A DNA stretch of 64,000 bases. Origin: Plantago major (taxonomy: Eukaryota > Streptophyta > Magnoliopsida > Lamiales > Plantaginaceae). Shown piece by piece: positions 1-10,960 of the stretch. Position 1 is the first letter of the stretch. Every line of letters begins with the position of its first letter. The translations under genes and the position numbers were made by a program. Under the pieces are notes generated by a model. It was not told where the DNA came from. It saw only the letters and a program-made list of their open reading frames with translations, and did no database searches. The DNA lies in NCBI GenBank assembly GCA_026545765.1, contig CM048844.1, forward strand, positions 70,103,035-70,167,034. Direction: 5' to 3'.

Positions 1-390
1 CGTATATTTTACATGATGAATGCAATGTCGTCGCAGGCTCACTTGAACGCATTTTTAAAAGATAGAAACAAGTTAGATGGAGGCACAAATGCTTTTCTAA
101 TAACATTGACGTGTAGATATTTCCGATTAGTTCTAAATTTGCTTCAATAACAAGCCATGCATGTCTGGAAACAACAGAAAACCATCACAAAATATATTGC
201 CACTGATTAGCAGTTAAAACACGGGCTAGTTGATGGATAACTACAGAATATGTTTAATGAGTAGAGTATAGTCGAATATCTCATTCCTTAAATTCGGACT
301 TTGAAATTAATTTCGAGCTCAACCTCATTGACAAAAACTTTTCTTTAACATAAAATTCATACCAAAAAAGTGAGCATAATATCAGGGTAA
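1..390. other. No recognisable feature
   Basis: AT-rich flank. I see no gene, tRNA, LTR end or clear repeat here. It leads directly into the LINE remnant. Confidence 0.5.
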
Positions 391-1050
391 GGATAACATA
401 CATTGGATAGCCTGGGATCAACTTTGTGACAGTAAATGTGATGGTGGTATGGGTTTTAGGGACTTAGAAGCTTTTAACATGGCCATGCTCGCCAAACAAG
501 GGTGGCGCCTTGTCACTCAACCGGCTTCTCTTCTATCCTGGCTGCTCAAAGCTAGGTATTACCCTGACACAAATTTCTCCTCTGCATCCATTAGATGTAA
601 TCCCTCGTACACCTGGCGGAGCATTATCAGTATTAAGGACATCCTCAGGGCTGGTATGCGCCTTCAAGTTGGCAACGGGGAATCTATCAAGGTTTGGCAT
701 GACCCCTGGTTGCCGAGGTCGGGTGGATTCCGTCCTATAGGCGGGATTTTGGTCCTAAGGCAGATTTACGAGTTTCTAATCTTCTCATACACTCATCTAG
801 AGAGTGGGATAAGGCCCTTGTTGAGCAAACCTTCGACCCTGATGAAGCTTCTGCAATTTTTAGTATTCCTTTAAGCCGCCTTAATATCTCAGATCAATGG
901 GTGTGGAATTACTCTACTTCGGGCCATCATATGGTTAAAATAGCTTATTACGTCGCTCGGGATCTTGCTAAGCTTCAATCGTCGAATCTTGTTGGAGAGA
1001 ATAGTTCGTCGTCGTCAGAGAATTGGATGTGAAAAATAAGGGCCATCATA
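391..1050 (+). pseudogene. LINE (non-LTR retrotransposon) ORF2 C-terminal fragment
   Basis: The reading frame from about 392 gives HWIAWDQLCDSK, then GGMGFRDLEAFNMAMLAKQG, then the QGWRL and VGNGESIKVWHDPWLP signatures. These are typical of the segment after the reverse transcriptase domain of plant L1-type LINEs, leading into the zf-RVT region. The first frame is open to 874. From about 745 the homology moves to another frame (WDKALVEQTFDPDEA, then SDQWVWNYSTSGHH near 890-930), so there is a frameshift near 735-745. A stop follows at about 1030 (NWM, then TGA). The endonuclease and the catalytic RT core are absent, as expected for a 5'-truncated LINE, and no poly(A) tail is seen after 1050. 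It is a dead fragment, identified from remembered family motifs. Confidence 0.85.
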
Positions 1051-1059
1051 TAGTTGCGC

Positions 1060-2000
1060 CTTGATAAGGGCACTGTTGATAGGTCATTATGGTGTGAAAA
1101 AATTTGATGATACAGAGAGAATACTATATGGGATATGGTACAGGGTGGTAGCAGCTGAGTTAAGGTTATACTTGTGTAACATTTACTTGTGAAATGATAT
1201 TGTAAAGTCTGTTAATTGCTTCCTTTACATGTACTTTTGGCGTTACTATGTATTTCACCCGAGGTATCTGAAGTAGGTTACGTCTTTAGTCGCCCGGGGG
1301 CGGGACGCTGTACAGAGTATTGGTATTGGGATTGGGTAAGGTTGAAATATTATCCAAGGCACATGTTTGTGTATAATGGTTGGTAGGTACTAGACTACTA
1401 GGTACTTGGGTATATGAGAATACATGATTATTGATTTTGTTATGTTTCATTTCTATAAAATACAAGTTCTGTTTTTTCAACCCATCAAAACAATACCAAT
1501 CAGGTGCAATGTACATGTAAAAGTAAGGGTACAATAGACAATGGACAACTAATAGTAAGGGTAAAACAACACTTTTGATCAACACTGACCCCCACATTAC
1601 GTGATTAAACGCACAAGTACAAATGCTACCAATCAAACTATGCAAACAGCGTTTTTGCACTAAACGAGTGCAAAAACATCCACCAATCGAGTGCATTTCC
1701 GCCGAGCAAAATGACCGAAATTGCACCTTTCACCAAAGTGCAATAATTTAATGGTTGACCCGAAATTGCACCTTCCTCTACCAATCGGGCCCTAAGGGTT
1801 TTGGAAATGTAAGATCTGTTTCTGAGATGGGGAAATGATATTTACTGATTGGTAAGTTTGCAATTGCGCTCCCCGGATCGAAAAACCGGTCGAAACCAAA
1901 CCGAAAAAGTACTATTTCGTTCTGATTTCGGTTCCAGTGTTTTGGAAAATTCGTTTTTCAAAAATTTCGATTCCAACCGAACTGAACCGAAATACTAATT
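1060..2000. other. Unclassified intergenic DNA
   Basis: No supported gene. Short inverted elements such as GGTGCAAT (about 1504) and ATTGCACC (about 1718 and 1765) hint at an old MITE, but no terminal repeats or TSD could be defined. Around 1880-1995 there is a degenerate AACCGAA/CGGTT-rich stretch of the kind common in plant intergenic DNA. Confidence 0.4.
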
Positions 2001-2002
2001 AA

Positions 2003-3215
2003 CTAGCAATTATCCGTGGCATCGCCATGGTATATTTTAATTTAATAATAAATAAAGAAGGGATAAAATAAATTAATCAAGAAAATAAGATAGTTGCATT
2101 TATGCAAATAACGTTGGCCGTAGTGTCAGTCGGTAATCATTCTTCATCTAATATTGAGTCTTTATTTATGCTAACTATAATAAATGTAAAAATACAATTA
2201 TGATGCCGGATATGCCTTCAAAGGGGTAGGATTCAGCTTTAACCCGTTCGGGACCCGACGGGTTGATAACATATATTTTGTATCGGGTCATACCGTAACC
2301 AACATGTTACCAACATGTTAATTAGTAACATGTAGTACATATTTAAAAAAATTGTATCCCTGAAATCGAACCAAAATAAAATACAAAAGTATACAACACA
2401 ATCAATAGGGTTGTTGTTCCCAACAACCCGTGGTGGTGTGGTAACCCCAGCAAACAGACAAAAAAAAAGTTTATACAAATATTATTTCACATGTTACGGT
2501 TATTTTTTTCCAACCTCGTTTCAACAATCCCGTGGTGGTATCTGTCACCCCACCAAAGACACAAAAACTATTATTCTACAAACATAATTTCACATGCTAC
2601 GGTTATTTTTTCCCCACCCTCCGCTCGCATGTTATGGATGAAGATCGTAGAGAGTTTCCCTGCCTAGAGAGTATCTGCCTGACACCCACCATCGCCGCCC
2701 CGCTCGGCACGTCCCGTCATGGAGATCAGCAAAGTACATATGAGATCGAGAAAGTAGAGGGAAGATTAAAGAGAGTTTTCCCACTTGGAGGGTATCAGAT
2801 CCCCCCTCCCCCTCCCCGACTGTTATGGATTAAGAAAGTAGAGAGAAGATCGAAGATAGTTTTCCCGCCAAGAGGGTATCAACATCCCCCCCCCCCCCCC
2901 TCCCGGTAAAAGATGTAGCTTTTACTAACTTAATCATAAAATTTTGCAAAGGTATTGAACGGGTTCGAGTATATGTCAGATCGTACATGAACATCATTAT
3001 TTCGAACGGGATTGAATTCGGGTTTAATGGAACCCAACCTGTGATAAAAGTAAAATAATGGAATACCAGTGTAGTGAGATATAGGTCGAGTGAATTGAAC
3101 ATTGTCCCTAACTCTTGTTAGTAAACATGTATAGAAAAATGTACTATAATAGGAAATTATTTATATCTTATGCATATATGATGTGAAATTTAATAATCTT
3201 ATAGTATATGATTTT
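2003..3215 (-). mobile_element. Probable Helitron, 3' end at 2003
   Basis: Read on the minus strand, the sequence runs CCATGGC-GAT-GCCACGG (hairpin, 2014-2030), then seven bases, then CTAG (2003-2006), followed by T. A short GC-rich hairpin just before a CTRR-T terminus is the Helitron 3' signature. A possible 5' end is the minus-strand TCATATACTATAAG near 3205-3215, preceded by A, which loosely resembles the TC...CTATACTA starts of plant Helitrons. No Rep/helicase gene is visible, so this would be a non-autonomous copy. The 3' end is better supported than the 5' end. A chance hairpin is the alternative. Confidence 0.4.
2110..3125. repeat. Diverged repeat unit, copy 1
   Basis: This stretch shares ordered blocks with 3410-3975: AACGTTGG with TTCATC, then AAAGGGGTA with a GGGACC core, then CCCAACAACC...GGTGGT, then CTATTATTCTACAAACAT, then AACGGGTTCG.GTATATGTC and ACATCATTATTTC, ending in AATACCAGTGTAG. 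It holds an internal sub-duplication (around 2400-2500 and 2510-2600) and a cytosine run near 2887-2900. The apparent open frames inside do not match any protein I know and are probably noise in a repeat. Confidence 0.7.
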
Positions 3216-3409
3216 TTTTCTAACCAAGTGCAATGGTCCACGAAGATTTATCAAAGTGCAAATCGTTTGTATAAAGGAGACATAGAGAAACGCTAAATGA
3301 TTTGTACATAGGTAGGTTTAGTATTGTAAACAGATAGTTGATATTATATTTATTATTATCGAAATTTTACATTTCTAGGTCGTAAACTTGTGATTGTCAA
3401 AATTCTTTG

Positions 3410-3975
3410 TAAACAACGTTGGTGGTGGTGCATGTATGTAGTACTTTTTCATCCAATACTATATCACTCGATTCATCTTGACGTATATGCTATGAAAGGG
3501 GTATGATCCAACCCGAACTCGTTAAGGACCCAGCGGAAAGTATTATTTTCATATCAGGTCCCCTATCCGTACCTGCACATTAATTAATAAATTAAACTCC
3601 AGTCCGGACCAAAATAAAATACAAAAGAGTATAACACAATTAATATGGTTGGTTCCCAATAACTCATGGGGTGGTATGTGCTCCCCCACCACACACAAAA
3701 ATTATTATTCTACAAACATCATTTTAAATGTGAAGGTGATTTTTTTTTTGCACCCACCCCCAATATACGCCTCTTCCGACTTTTCTTCGAGTTAACCATA
3801 ACATATTTTGGTTCGGGTATTGTCACAAAGGTATGGAACGGGTTCGGGTATATGTCTGATCCGAACCTGAACATCATTATTTCAAACACGTTTGAATTCA
3901 AATTGAATAGAATCCGACGCGTTTAAATGTAAAATGACGTAATACCAGTGTAGAGTTTTGTTTCTGACTCTTAAT
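3410..3975. repeat. Diverged repeat unit, copy 2
   Basis: Second copy of the unit at 2110-3125, in the same orientation and shorter. The best-kept blocks are near 3495-3540, 3655-3740 and 3829-3953. The two copies look clearly old. They may be two related Helitron-like insertions or a local duplication. Confidence 0.7.
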
Positions 3976-4218
3976 TATTAATAAAAGATTTAAGTTACAA
4001 TTAAAGCTCATATGCATCATCAAATTACTCTCCCTTTTTTTTAATACCAAGTCGGGACTCGCAATGTAATTTTACCACATTTCGTCAACGATAACAATAA
4101 CTTAGGTAATCTATGTGATGGTGGAGAACGAACACGTGTTCAAGGTTATTCTTCCTCATCCCGACCATGCAGTGTAAACTTTGACTCTGCATTTTTCCCC
4201 ATCAACGTCCTGATCCTT
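3976..4218. other. Unclassified flank left of the Sirevirus nest
   Basis: No gene or repeat recognised. Clear LTR homology begins at about 4219. Confidence 0.4.
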
Positions 4219-5061
4219 AACAACCTACTTACTCTTTAGCTTACTCTTTAGCTTACAGTTGCGACTAAGCTCTTGAATTCTAAGTAGCACGAAAGTTCTA
4301 ACTGTCCTGATCCTTAACAAGCATTGCTATTTGTGAAGGAGTTGGATCAAAAGATCGAGTATCTAAGTTTCATTCTCCAGAACATTTAACATAGACTTGG
4401 GTCAGTAAAGAACATATCACCACACATTGTGAAGTGTGTTAAGTGATTCTTGTTCTATAGAGTATTCTTACATAACTAAGAAAGTTATTAAGACTACTCA
4501 CCTGACAAACTACCTTAACCAACACCTTAAATGGCATGGAGTACAGGAAGTAATTAGTCTGGGAAACTAAGGAATAACTCCAAGGTTACTGAGCATAGGA
4601 AGTACTTAGTTTGGGAAACTAAGGAATAGCTCAAAGGTTTCTGAGTACAGGAAGTACTTGGTTGAGAAAGCCGGGGAATAACTCAGGGGAAACACTTGGT
4701 TGGGAACCTAGTGTATTTAGGAATCGAGAGAAGATATTTGTAAGGTGAACTCAATTATCTGTCTTAGTGGATTCTAGGTATGAGAAAGGCCGAATTGGAT
4801 TAGTTGAGGGATTACGCCACCCTCAGATACCACTATAAAGATCTGTGTTATTTACTTTCTGCAACTTATTACTTGCTTTATTTACCTTGCTGAGTATTTA
4901 CACACTTATATCCTTCTGAGCACGTACACTTATCACAGAAAAGTCTTCTGCTCTCTGAAATTAAGTATCAGATATCTGAGAAATTGTGTTTATCGACAAA
5001 AGTTGTAAAAGACTATTCACCCCCCCTCTAGTCTTTTTCTTTGCCGTTATCTGGACCAACA
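4219..5061 (+). repeat. 5' LTR of Sirevirus C (partial)
   Basis: This matches the later half of the 3' LTR at 33104-34651 and ends in CCAACA at 5061, directly before the PBS. It holds three copies of the roughly 52-bp sub-repeat (about 4535-4690) and the palindrome TCAGATATCTGA near 4968-4979. Confidence 0.9.
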
Positions 5062-5063
5062 AG

Positions 5064-5075
5064 TGGTATCAGAGC
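5064..5075 (+). other. Primer binding site (initiator Met tRNA), Sirevirus C
   Basis: TGGTATCAGAGC lies two bases after the LTR end. It is complementary to the 3' end of initiator methionine tRNA, the standard primer of plant Ty1/copia elements. Confidence 0.95.
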
Positions 5076-5179
5076 AGGAGGTTCCCAAGCCTTCTGCACT
5101 GAACCTAGATCCCAGATAAGTGCCCACTAACTGTTTTTCACCTACACTTGATTTGTCTGTTTAGTGTGTTTGCTGCAGG

Positions 5180-7717
5180 ATGTCTTTAAGTGACGCTCCA
5201 ATTCTCAAGCCTGAGAACTATGAGAAATGGAAGAACAACATGATGCTCCACCTAGAAGCTATTAGTGACGAAATGATCGAAGTAATAAAGAATAGCCCCA
5301 TAGTCATTCAACAACTCAAGCAGGTCATGGATATTTCTAATGGTAGAGACAGAGTTCCCACTGATGAAGAACCAAGTGGTGGTTCCTCACAAACAAGTGC
5401 TTCAACCAGTGGAAGACCTACTGGTCAAGTTGTTTATGAGCCAAAGCCCAGAGAGCTCTGGACAACGGAAGATGCCAAGATAAATCGACTAGATGGTCAG
5501 GCTCACAATATCATCATACGTTCCACTCTAGAGCACATACAGTGTAAACTGTGGGGTGCAAAAACGGCGAAAGTGGCCTGGCAACTGATTGAAGAAATCT
5601 GTACCGGCACTGAGAAAACAAAGGAAAATAATTTCGAAGTTTTGAAGTTTAAATTACAAAAATTTAAACAAGGTCCCACAGAGACTCTTGAAGAACTAGA
5701 TTTCTGATTTACAACACTGATGAGTGAAATGGCTGCACTTGGTCAAAGTGTGAGATACTCTAACTCTGAAAAGGTTAAGACTATCGTGAGAAGCTTGAAT
5801 CAAAACTGGGAACATACTGAGTATTTTTATTTCAATCAAGGAATGTCAAATATCACTCCAGTAGAATTCTTTTCCCACTTAGCTACTATGAAAATACTCA
5901 GAGAGAACAAATAATTGCTGACAAAATTCACACTGTTGCTTTAGTAACACAAGGTACTTCTGAAAAGAAGGATACCAAGGAAATGTCTGAGGAAGATGCT
6001 CTTGCTAAATGAGAAAATATGTCAGTCGGGAGATTGAGAGAAGAAAAGCCAAAGAGAAGCTGAAAAAGCATCTAGGCTCAAACTATCACCAGTACAAAAA
6101 TATGTAAATTGCCAAGCTCATGAACAATGCCTACCAAGAAGCATCTAGTACTGAGGAAGCAAAAATCGGAAACGATATCTGTTTCTATTGTCAAAAACCT
6201 GGTCATTTTAAAAGAGACTGCCCTGTTTTCAATAAGCTAAAGACAGGTGACAAGAAAGATAGACAAAACTTCAAGAGAGGTCAGAGAGCTTTGCTCACTG
6301 AAGAAAGGAAAAAGATTCAAATCTAACTGGATTCTCTTGATATTGAGTCAGAATCTGAGGAAGAAGACTCAGAGGACTCCAAACTACCTTCTCCAGAATT
6401 ATGTGGCATCACTCATGAATTGGTTGACTTTGGTAAAAAAAAAAAGGGAATTATGTGGGGTTGCTGAGGAGATCTATCCAGATTGCTCCAACATTGAGCC
6501 TTACCTAATGGCTGACGAGGTAACCAACATTTCTCAATTCATAAATTATGAGAGTGATGAGGAAGAAATCAAAGATTTAGAATATCTCAGAAGAGAACTT
6601 GATCTCTACAAAAGAGAATTTCAAATGGTCCGAGCTAGAGCCGACATTTTTGAAGAAGAAAAGAATTCTCTTGAGAAGGAAAATTCACAATTACTCAAGA
6701 AATCTGAGAAAAAGGATGCTGAAAATGCATTTCTCAAAGCACATATATCTAAGATGGAGAAGTTACACAGAAAGGCAATGGATATACTCCAAAAGGAAAA
6801 TAAAGATCTTCTTTCTGAAAATGAGGAACTCAAGAAGAAAGAACTATCTTTTCAATCCTATGCCAAAGCTAGTGACACTCTTACTGAAGTACACTCTTAT
6901 TTAAGAGACCTTTCTGAAAAGGGAGGACTTGGGCTGGACACACAAACAAATAGCTCTACTACTCTGAATAAGAGTGACGAAAGAATAACGTTTTTTAATA
7001 CTCAGCAAAATGGTTCCCAAATAACCTACAACATTGGTCAGAAAGCTAAGGTTGTTGACAAAGGAAAGGCAGTCGCGACCAAACCTTTGTGGGAAAAACA
7101 AGTCCAAAAAAAACTGTTGGGAATGTTTCTGTAAAGAAACATAACACTGAAAAGTGTAATCACCCACAGTGCTATGTCTCACAGAAAGGAAAAATTGTAG
7201 GAGCAGAGCAGGCAAATTTTCCAACATCACGTTTTCTGGAAAGAAAGACGTTCTAGAGACTAGAAAAGCTGCTGAGAAGAGAACTCAGACAGCACCAGGT
7301 GCTCTTAAAGGCATTGGCTATAAAGCCATCGGGAAACAACTCGCTCATGAGTATAAACATGAGCAAGAACGATGGATGAAAGCCAGGATTGCGCATAGCA
7401 ATCATCAGAAGTGGAAGAGAGAACAGGTTACGACCACTCTGAATGCCAGGGCTAGAAGAAATCTGACAGGGAAAGCTAAGTTTGCGAAAAAGCAGACTCA
7501 GCAATATGATAGGTATCTGAAAGCACCACGAGGAGCACCAAGGAACACACCAAGAAGGAAAATAGCTTTAAATGATAATGACACTAATCATGTACCTAAA
7601 ATTCCTCCTTATGTTCCAACAAGACAAAAGAATATCCCAAGGAAGTTCATTCAGAAATGGATTCCTACAGGGAGATTCTTTAGTCCAAAAGGATCCATTG
7701 CTGGAATGAGAGCCTAA
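5180..7717 (+). pseudogene. gag: Sirevirus C gag region
   Basis: The Gag start is MSLSDAPILKPENYEKWKNN at 5180, about 105 bases after the PBS and identical to the starts in copies B and E. The Gag core (ELWTTEDAKINRLDGQAHNI, then LWGAKTAKVAWQLIEEIC) is followed by a CCHC zinc knuckle, CFYCQKPGHFKRDC (6180-6221), which binds the element's RNA. An acidic segment follows, then a coiled-coil stretch (about 6540-6850), then a basic tail ending near PTGRFFSPKGSIAGMRA (7717). Gag would form the virus-like particle. The region is a fossil with several breaks. Confidence 0.85.
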
Positions 7718-7734
7718 CTCCATGTTTCCAGTCT

Positions 7735-9283
7735 TGTGCAGAACACTCTGAGGAAGAACCCGAAGTGGCATTTTGATAGTGGATGTGGAAGCACATGATA
7801 GGAGACAAAGCAAATCTGGTTAACTACAGAAAATAGGATAAAGGACCAATTATTAGATTTGCTGGAGGAGATGAAAATCCAACCATAGGTTTTGGCAATC
7901 TGAAGTTTGGAGCTCTTACAATATCTGAAGTATTACATGTAATGGGATTGAAATATAATCTCCTAAGCATGAGTCAATTGGTAGACAAAGGGTACACTAT
8001 AAAGATCAAGTGAAAACTATGCAAAGTAATTGACAATGAGTCAAAGCAGACAGTCTTGGTTGCTAGGTGAAAAGGAAATCTTTATGTTGCTGACTGGGCA
8101 TCTGCCACAACTGAAGAATATCTCATGTGAGTCAATCTGGCCACACTGAAGAAAATTGGTTATGGCATAAAAGAATGAGTCACTTGAACTTCAAAACTCT
8201 GAACAAGCTAGCCAAGAAAGAATTGGTGGTTGGTTTACCCAAAATGGTATATAGAAAAGATGGTATATGCTCAGCTTGCCAAATGGGAAAACAATCCAAA
8301 ACATCTTTCAAGTCTAAAACCAGACACTCCAGTGAAAGGCCACTGCAAATGTTACATATGGATCTTTTTGAATCCTCTGTAACTAGCTATGCAGGAAAGA
8401 AGGATGGTCTGGTTGTTGTTGATGATTACTCAAGATTCACTTGGGTTGTATTTCTCAAACATAAATCTAATACAAGGGTTGAGATACCCAACTTGCTGAA
8501 TAAGCTTGAAGTCATGAAAAATGACAAGGTATACGTAGAATCTGCAGCACCATGGTACTGAGTTTGTGAACCAGTACATAAAAGAGTTTTGTACCTGCAA
8601 AGGTATACAACATCGACTATCTTCAGTAAGGACACCACAACAAAATGGTGTTGCTGAAAGGAAGAATAGGACACTAAAAGAAGCAGCAAGAACAATGCTT
8701 GCTGACACTGAAATAAGTGAAATCTATTGGGTTGAAGCTGTTAACACAGCTTGCTACACTCAAAATAGATGTTTGATTAACAAACACCATGACAAAACTC
8801 CTTATGAACTTTTGATTAGTAGACCCCCTAGTATCAAACATCTAAGGGTGTTTGGTTGCAGATGTTTTGTTCTTAACAAAGGAAAAGAATACTTGAGAAC
8901 ATTTCAACCAAAAGCAGATGAAGGAGTATTTCTTGGTTATTCTCTGAATAGCAAAGCCTACAGAATCTACAACAAAAGAACGCAAAAGATTGATGAATCT
9001 ATTCATGTAGTCTTCTACGAAGGAAACAAGAAAGTACTCTTGAATGAAGAACACTCAGATAGGTTGAAAGAACTAATGATGAAAGATTCTGAAGAAGAAT
9101 CCTCAAAAGAAAACAACTCTGTCATTCACTTAGAGGATGAATCTGATGATGAAAAGCAACCATTGCTTAGTAACAACCAGATGACTCTAAGACATGATGA
9201 AGAATTTCCTATGAGAATTCCAGAAATGGAACAGGTTACTGAGAACCTTCATCATGAAGAGGTATCTGAAAATGATACTAGGG
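7735..9283 (+). pseudogene. pol: Sirevirus C protease and integrase region
   Basis: The protease active-site context WHFDSG is near 7768. The GAG-pre-integrase zinc-binding segment follows (HTEENWLWHKRMSHLNFKTL, then CSACQMGKQSK). The integrase core has the HMDLFESS and VVVDDYSRFTWVVFLKHKS motifs and the PQQNGVAERKNRTLKEAART block near 8631-8690. The C-terminal part has VFGCRCFVLNKGKEYLRTFQ and FLGYS. Protease cuts the polyprotein and integrase inserts the cDNA. Copy B follows directly at about 9285. Fossil, with several breaks. Confidence 0.85.
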
Positions 9284-9284
9284 G

Positions 9285-10842
9285 GTCAGAAAGGTGATTA
9301 GTACTCTTGGTTCACTTGAACATTGTAAAAGAGGAAACTCACTAAGTATGATAGTCTAGCAAATCATGTATAGGATGTTTGGTCTCGAAATGTAATTTTT
9401 ATTTTCTGAAGAAGACCAAGAAGAAGGCATCCAGCAGGAAAAGTTCAACGAATTTGAAGATTTGAAGACTGCACAAGATTGCTGAAGACAAGGGTTTTTC
9501 AGATACCTATGTCCAGATATCTTGAAGAAACAAGTGTTTCGAAACACAAGTGTTGCAAAAGATATTTGAGAATAAAAGGCATCTGAGACGAGGAAAGTGC
9601 CCACAGATATCTACACTCAGATACCTTGGACATAAAATATGCTTCTGAAAAAGAAATATATTATAACAACTTGTTTAAACAAGTGGTATCTGGAGCTATG
9701 ATGATCTCTGGAAAAGAACGTGCAAAGCCTCAGAAAGCTTGCATAGTTCCGTTGGCACTACAGGACAAAGTATAGTACAGTGCATTAAATGCGTGGACAG
9801 AAATGTCTGAACAAAAGCTGTAGCTTCTGAAGAAGAAGACAAACCTGCTACAGTACTATAATCAGATATCAATAGTTTGAAAATGAGTTAAGCCTAACGG
9901 ATACTATTCAAACGGCACTCAAATTCATCTATAAATATCAACACTTAGACTGCTTGAGAATACACTTTTGAACACACTGAACATCAAGAATACTGAATAT
10001 TCTCACAAGCTCTCTCAAGCAAACTACTTACCTTCAAGCTTTCTGTTGCGACCAAAGCTTTTGATTCTAAGTAGCACAAAAGTTCTAAGTGTCCTGATCC
10101 ATAACGAGCATTGTTATTTGTGAAAGAGTTGAACTAATATTTCATATCTGAGCTTCATTCTCTTGAACACTTATCATAGACTTTGGTCAGTAGAGAACAA
10201 GATACCATACATTGCAAAGTGTATTAAGTATACTTGATTCATAGAGCTATCTGAATAACTGAACAAGTTATTAAAGAAGCTCACCTGACAATTTACCTTA
10301 ACCAACACCTTAAACGGCGTGGAGTACATGAAGTACTTAGTTTGGGAAACTAAGGAATAACTCCAAGGTTATTGAGCACAGGAAGTACTTAGTTTGGGAA
10401 ACTAATGAACAACTCAAAAGGTTTCTGAGTACAAGAAGTACTTGGCTGTGAAAGCCGGGGAATAACTCAGGGGGAACACTTGGTTGGGAACCTAGTGTAT
10501 TTAGGAATCAAGAGAAGATATCTGTAAGGTTACCTCATTTATCTATCTTAGTGGATTCTAGGTCTGAGAAAGGCCGAAGTGGATTAGTTGAAGGATTACG
10601 CCACCTTCAGATACCACTATAAAAAGACTTGTGTTATTTACTTTTTGCAGTTTATTACTTGCTTTACTTATCTTGCAAAGTACTTACACTTATCTTGTTG
10701 AGCACGTGCACTTATCACAGAAAAGTCTTCCGCTCTCTGAAATTAAGTATCAGATATCTGAGAAACCGTGTTTATTGACAAAAGTTTTAAAAGACTATTC
10801 ACCCCCCTCTAGTCTTTTACTTTGCTGTTATCTGGACCAACA
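9285..10842 (+). repeat. 5' LTR of Sirevirus B
   Basis: This matches 23509-25119 almost throughout and ends in CCAACA (10842) just before the PBS. It carries a TATA box (TATAAATA, about 9930), three copies of the roughly 52-bp sub-repeat (about 10320-10460) and the TCAGATATCTGA palindrome near 10750. Its outermost few dozen bases are not present. Confidence 0.9.
9930..9937 (+). promoter_or_regulatory. LTR TATA box, Sirevirus B
   Basis: TATAAATA lies in the middle of the LTR. The same sequence is at about 24205 in the 3' LTR and at about 33779 in the 3' LTR of C. It is the likely start signal for the genomic RNA. Confidence 0.65.
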
Positions 10843-10844
10843 AG

Positions 10845-10856
10845 TGGTATCAGAGC
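10845..10856 (+). other. Primer binding site (initiator Met tRNA), Sirevirus B
   Basis: TGGTATCAGAGC, two bases after the LTR end, as in C and E. Confidence 0.95.
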
Positions 10857-10960
10857 AGGAGGTTCCCAAGCCTTCTGCACTGAACCTAGATCCCAGATAA
10901 GTGCCCACTAACTGCTTTTCACCTACACTTGATTTGTTTGTTTAGTGTGTTTGCTGCAGG

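Noticed and set aside
1286-1726. 146-residue minus-strand open frame
   Set aside because: Low-complexity composition, no known motif and no conserved context. It lies in AT-rich intergenic DNA and is probably chance.
1490-1795. Possible MITE with GGTGCAAT/ATTGCACC inverted motifs
   Set aside because: Inverted motifs are short and repeated more than once. No clear termini or target duplication.
2532-2909. 125-residue plus-strand open frame
   Set aside because: Lies within the diverged repeat unit and depends on proline codons from C-rich runs. No protein similarity recognised.
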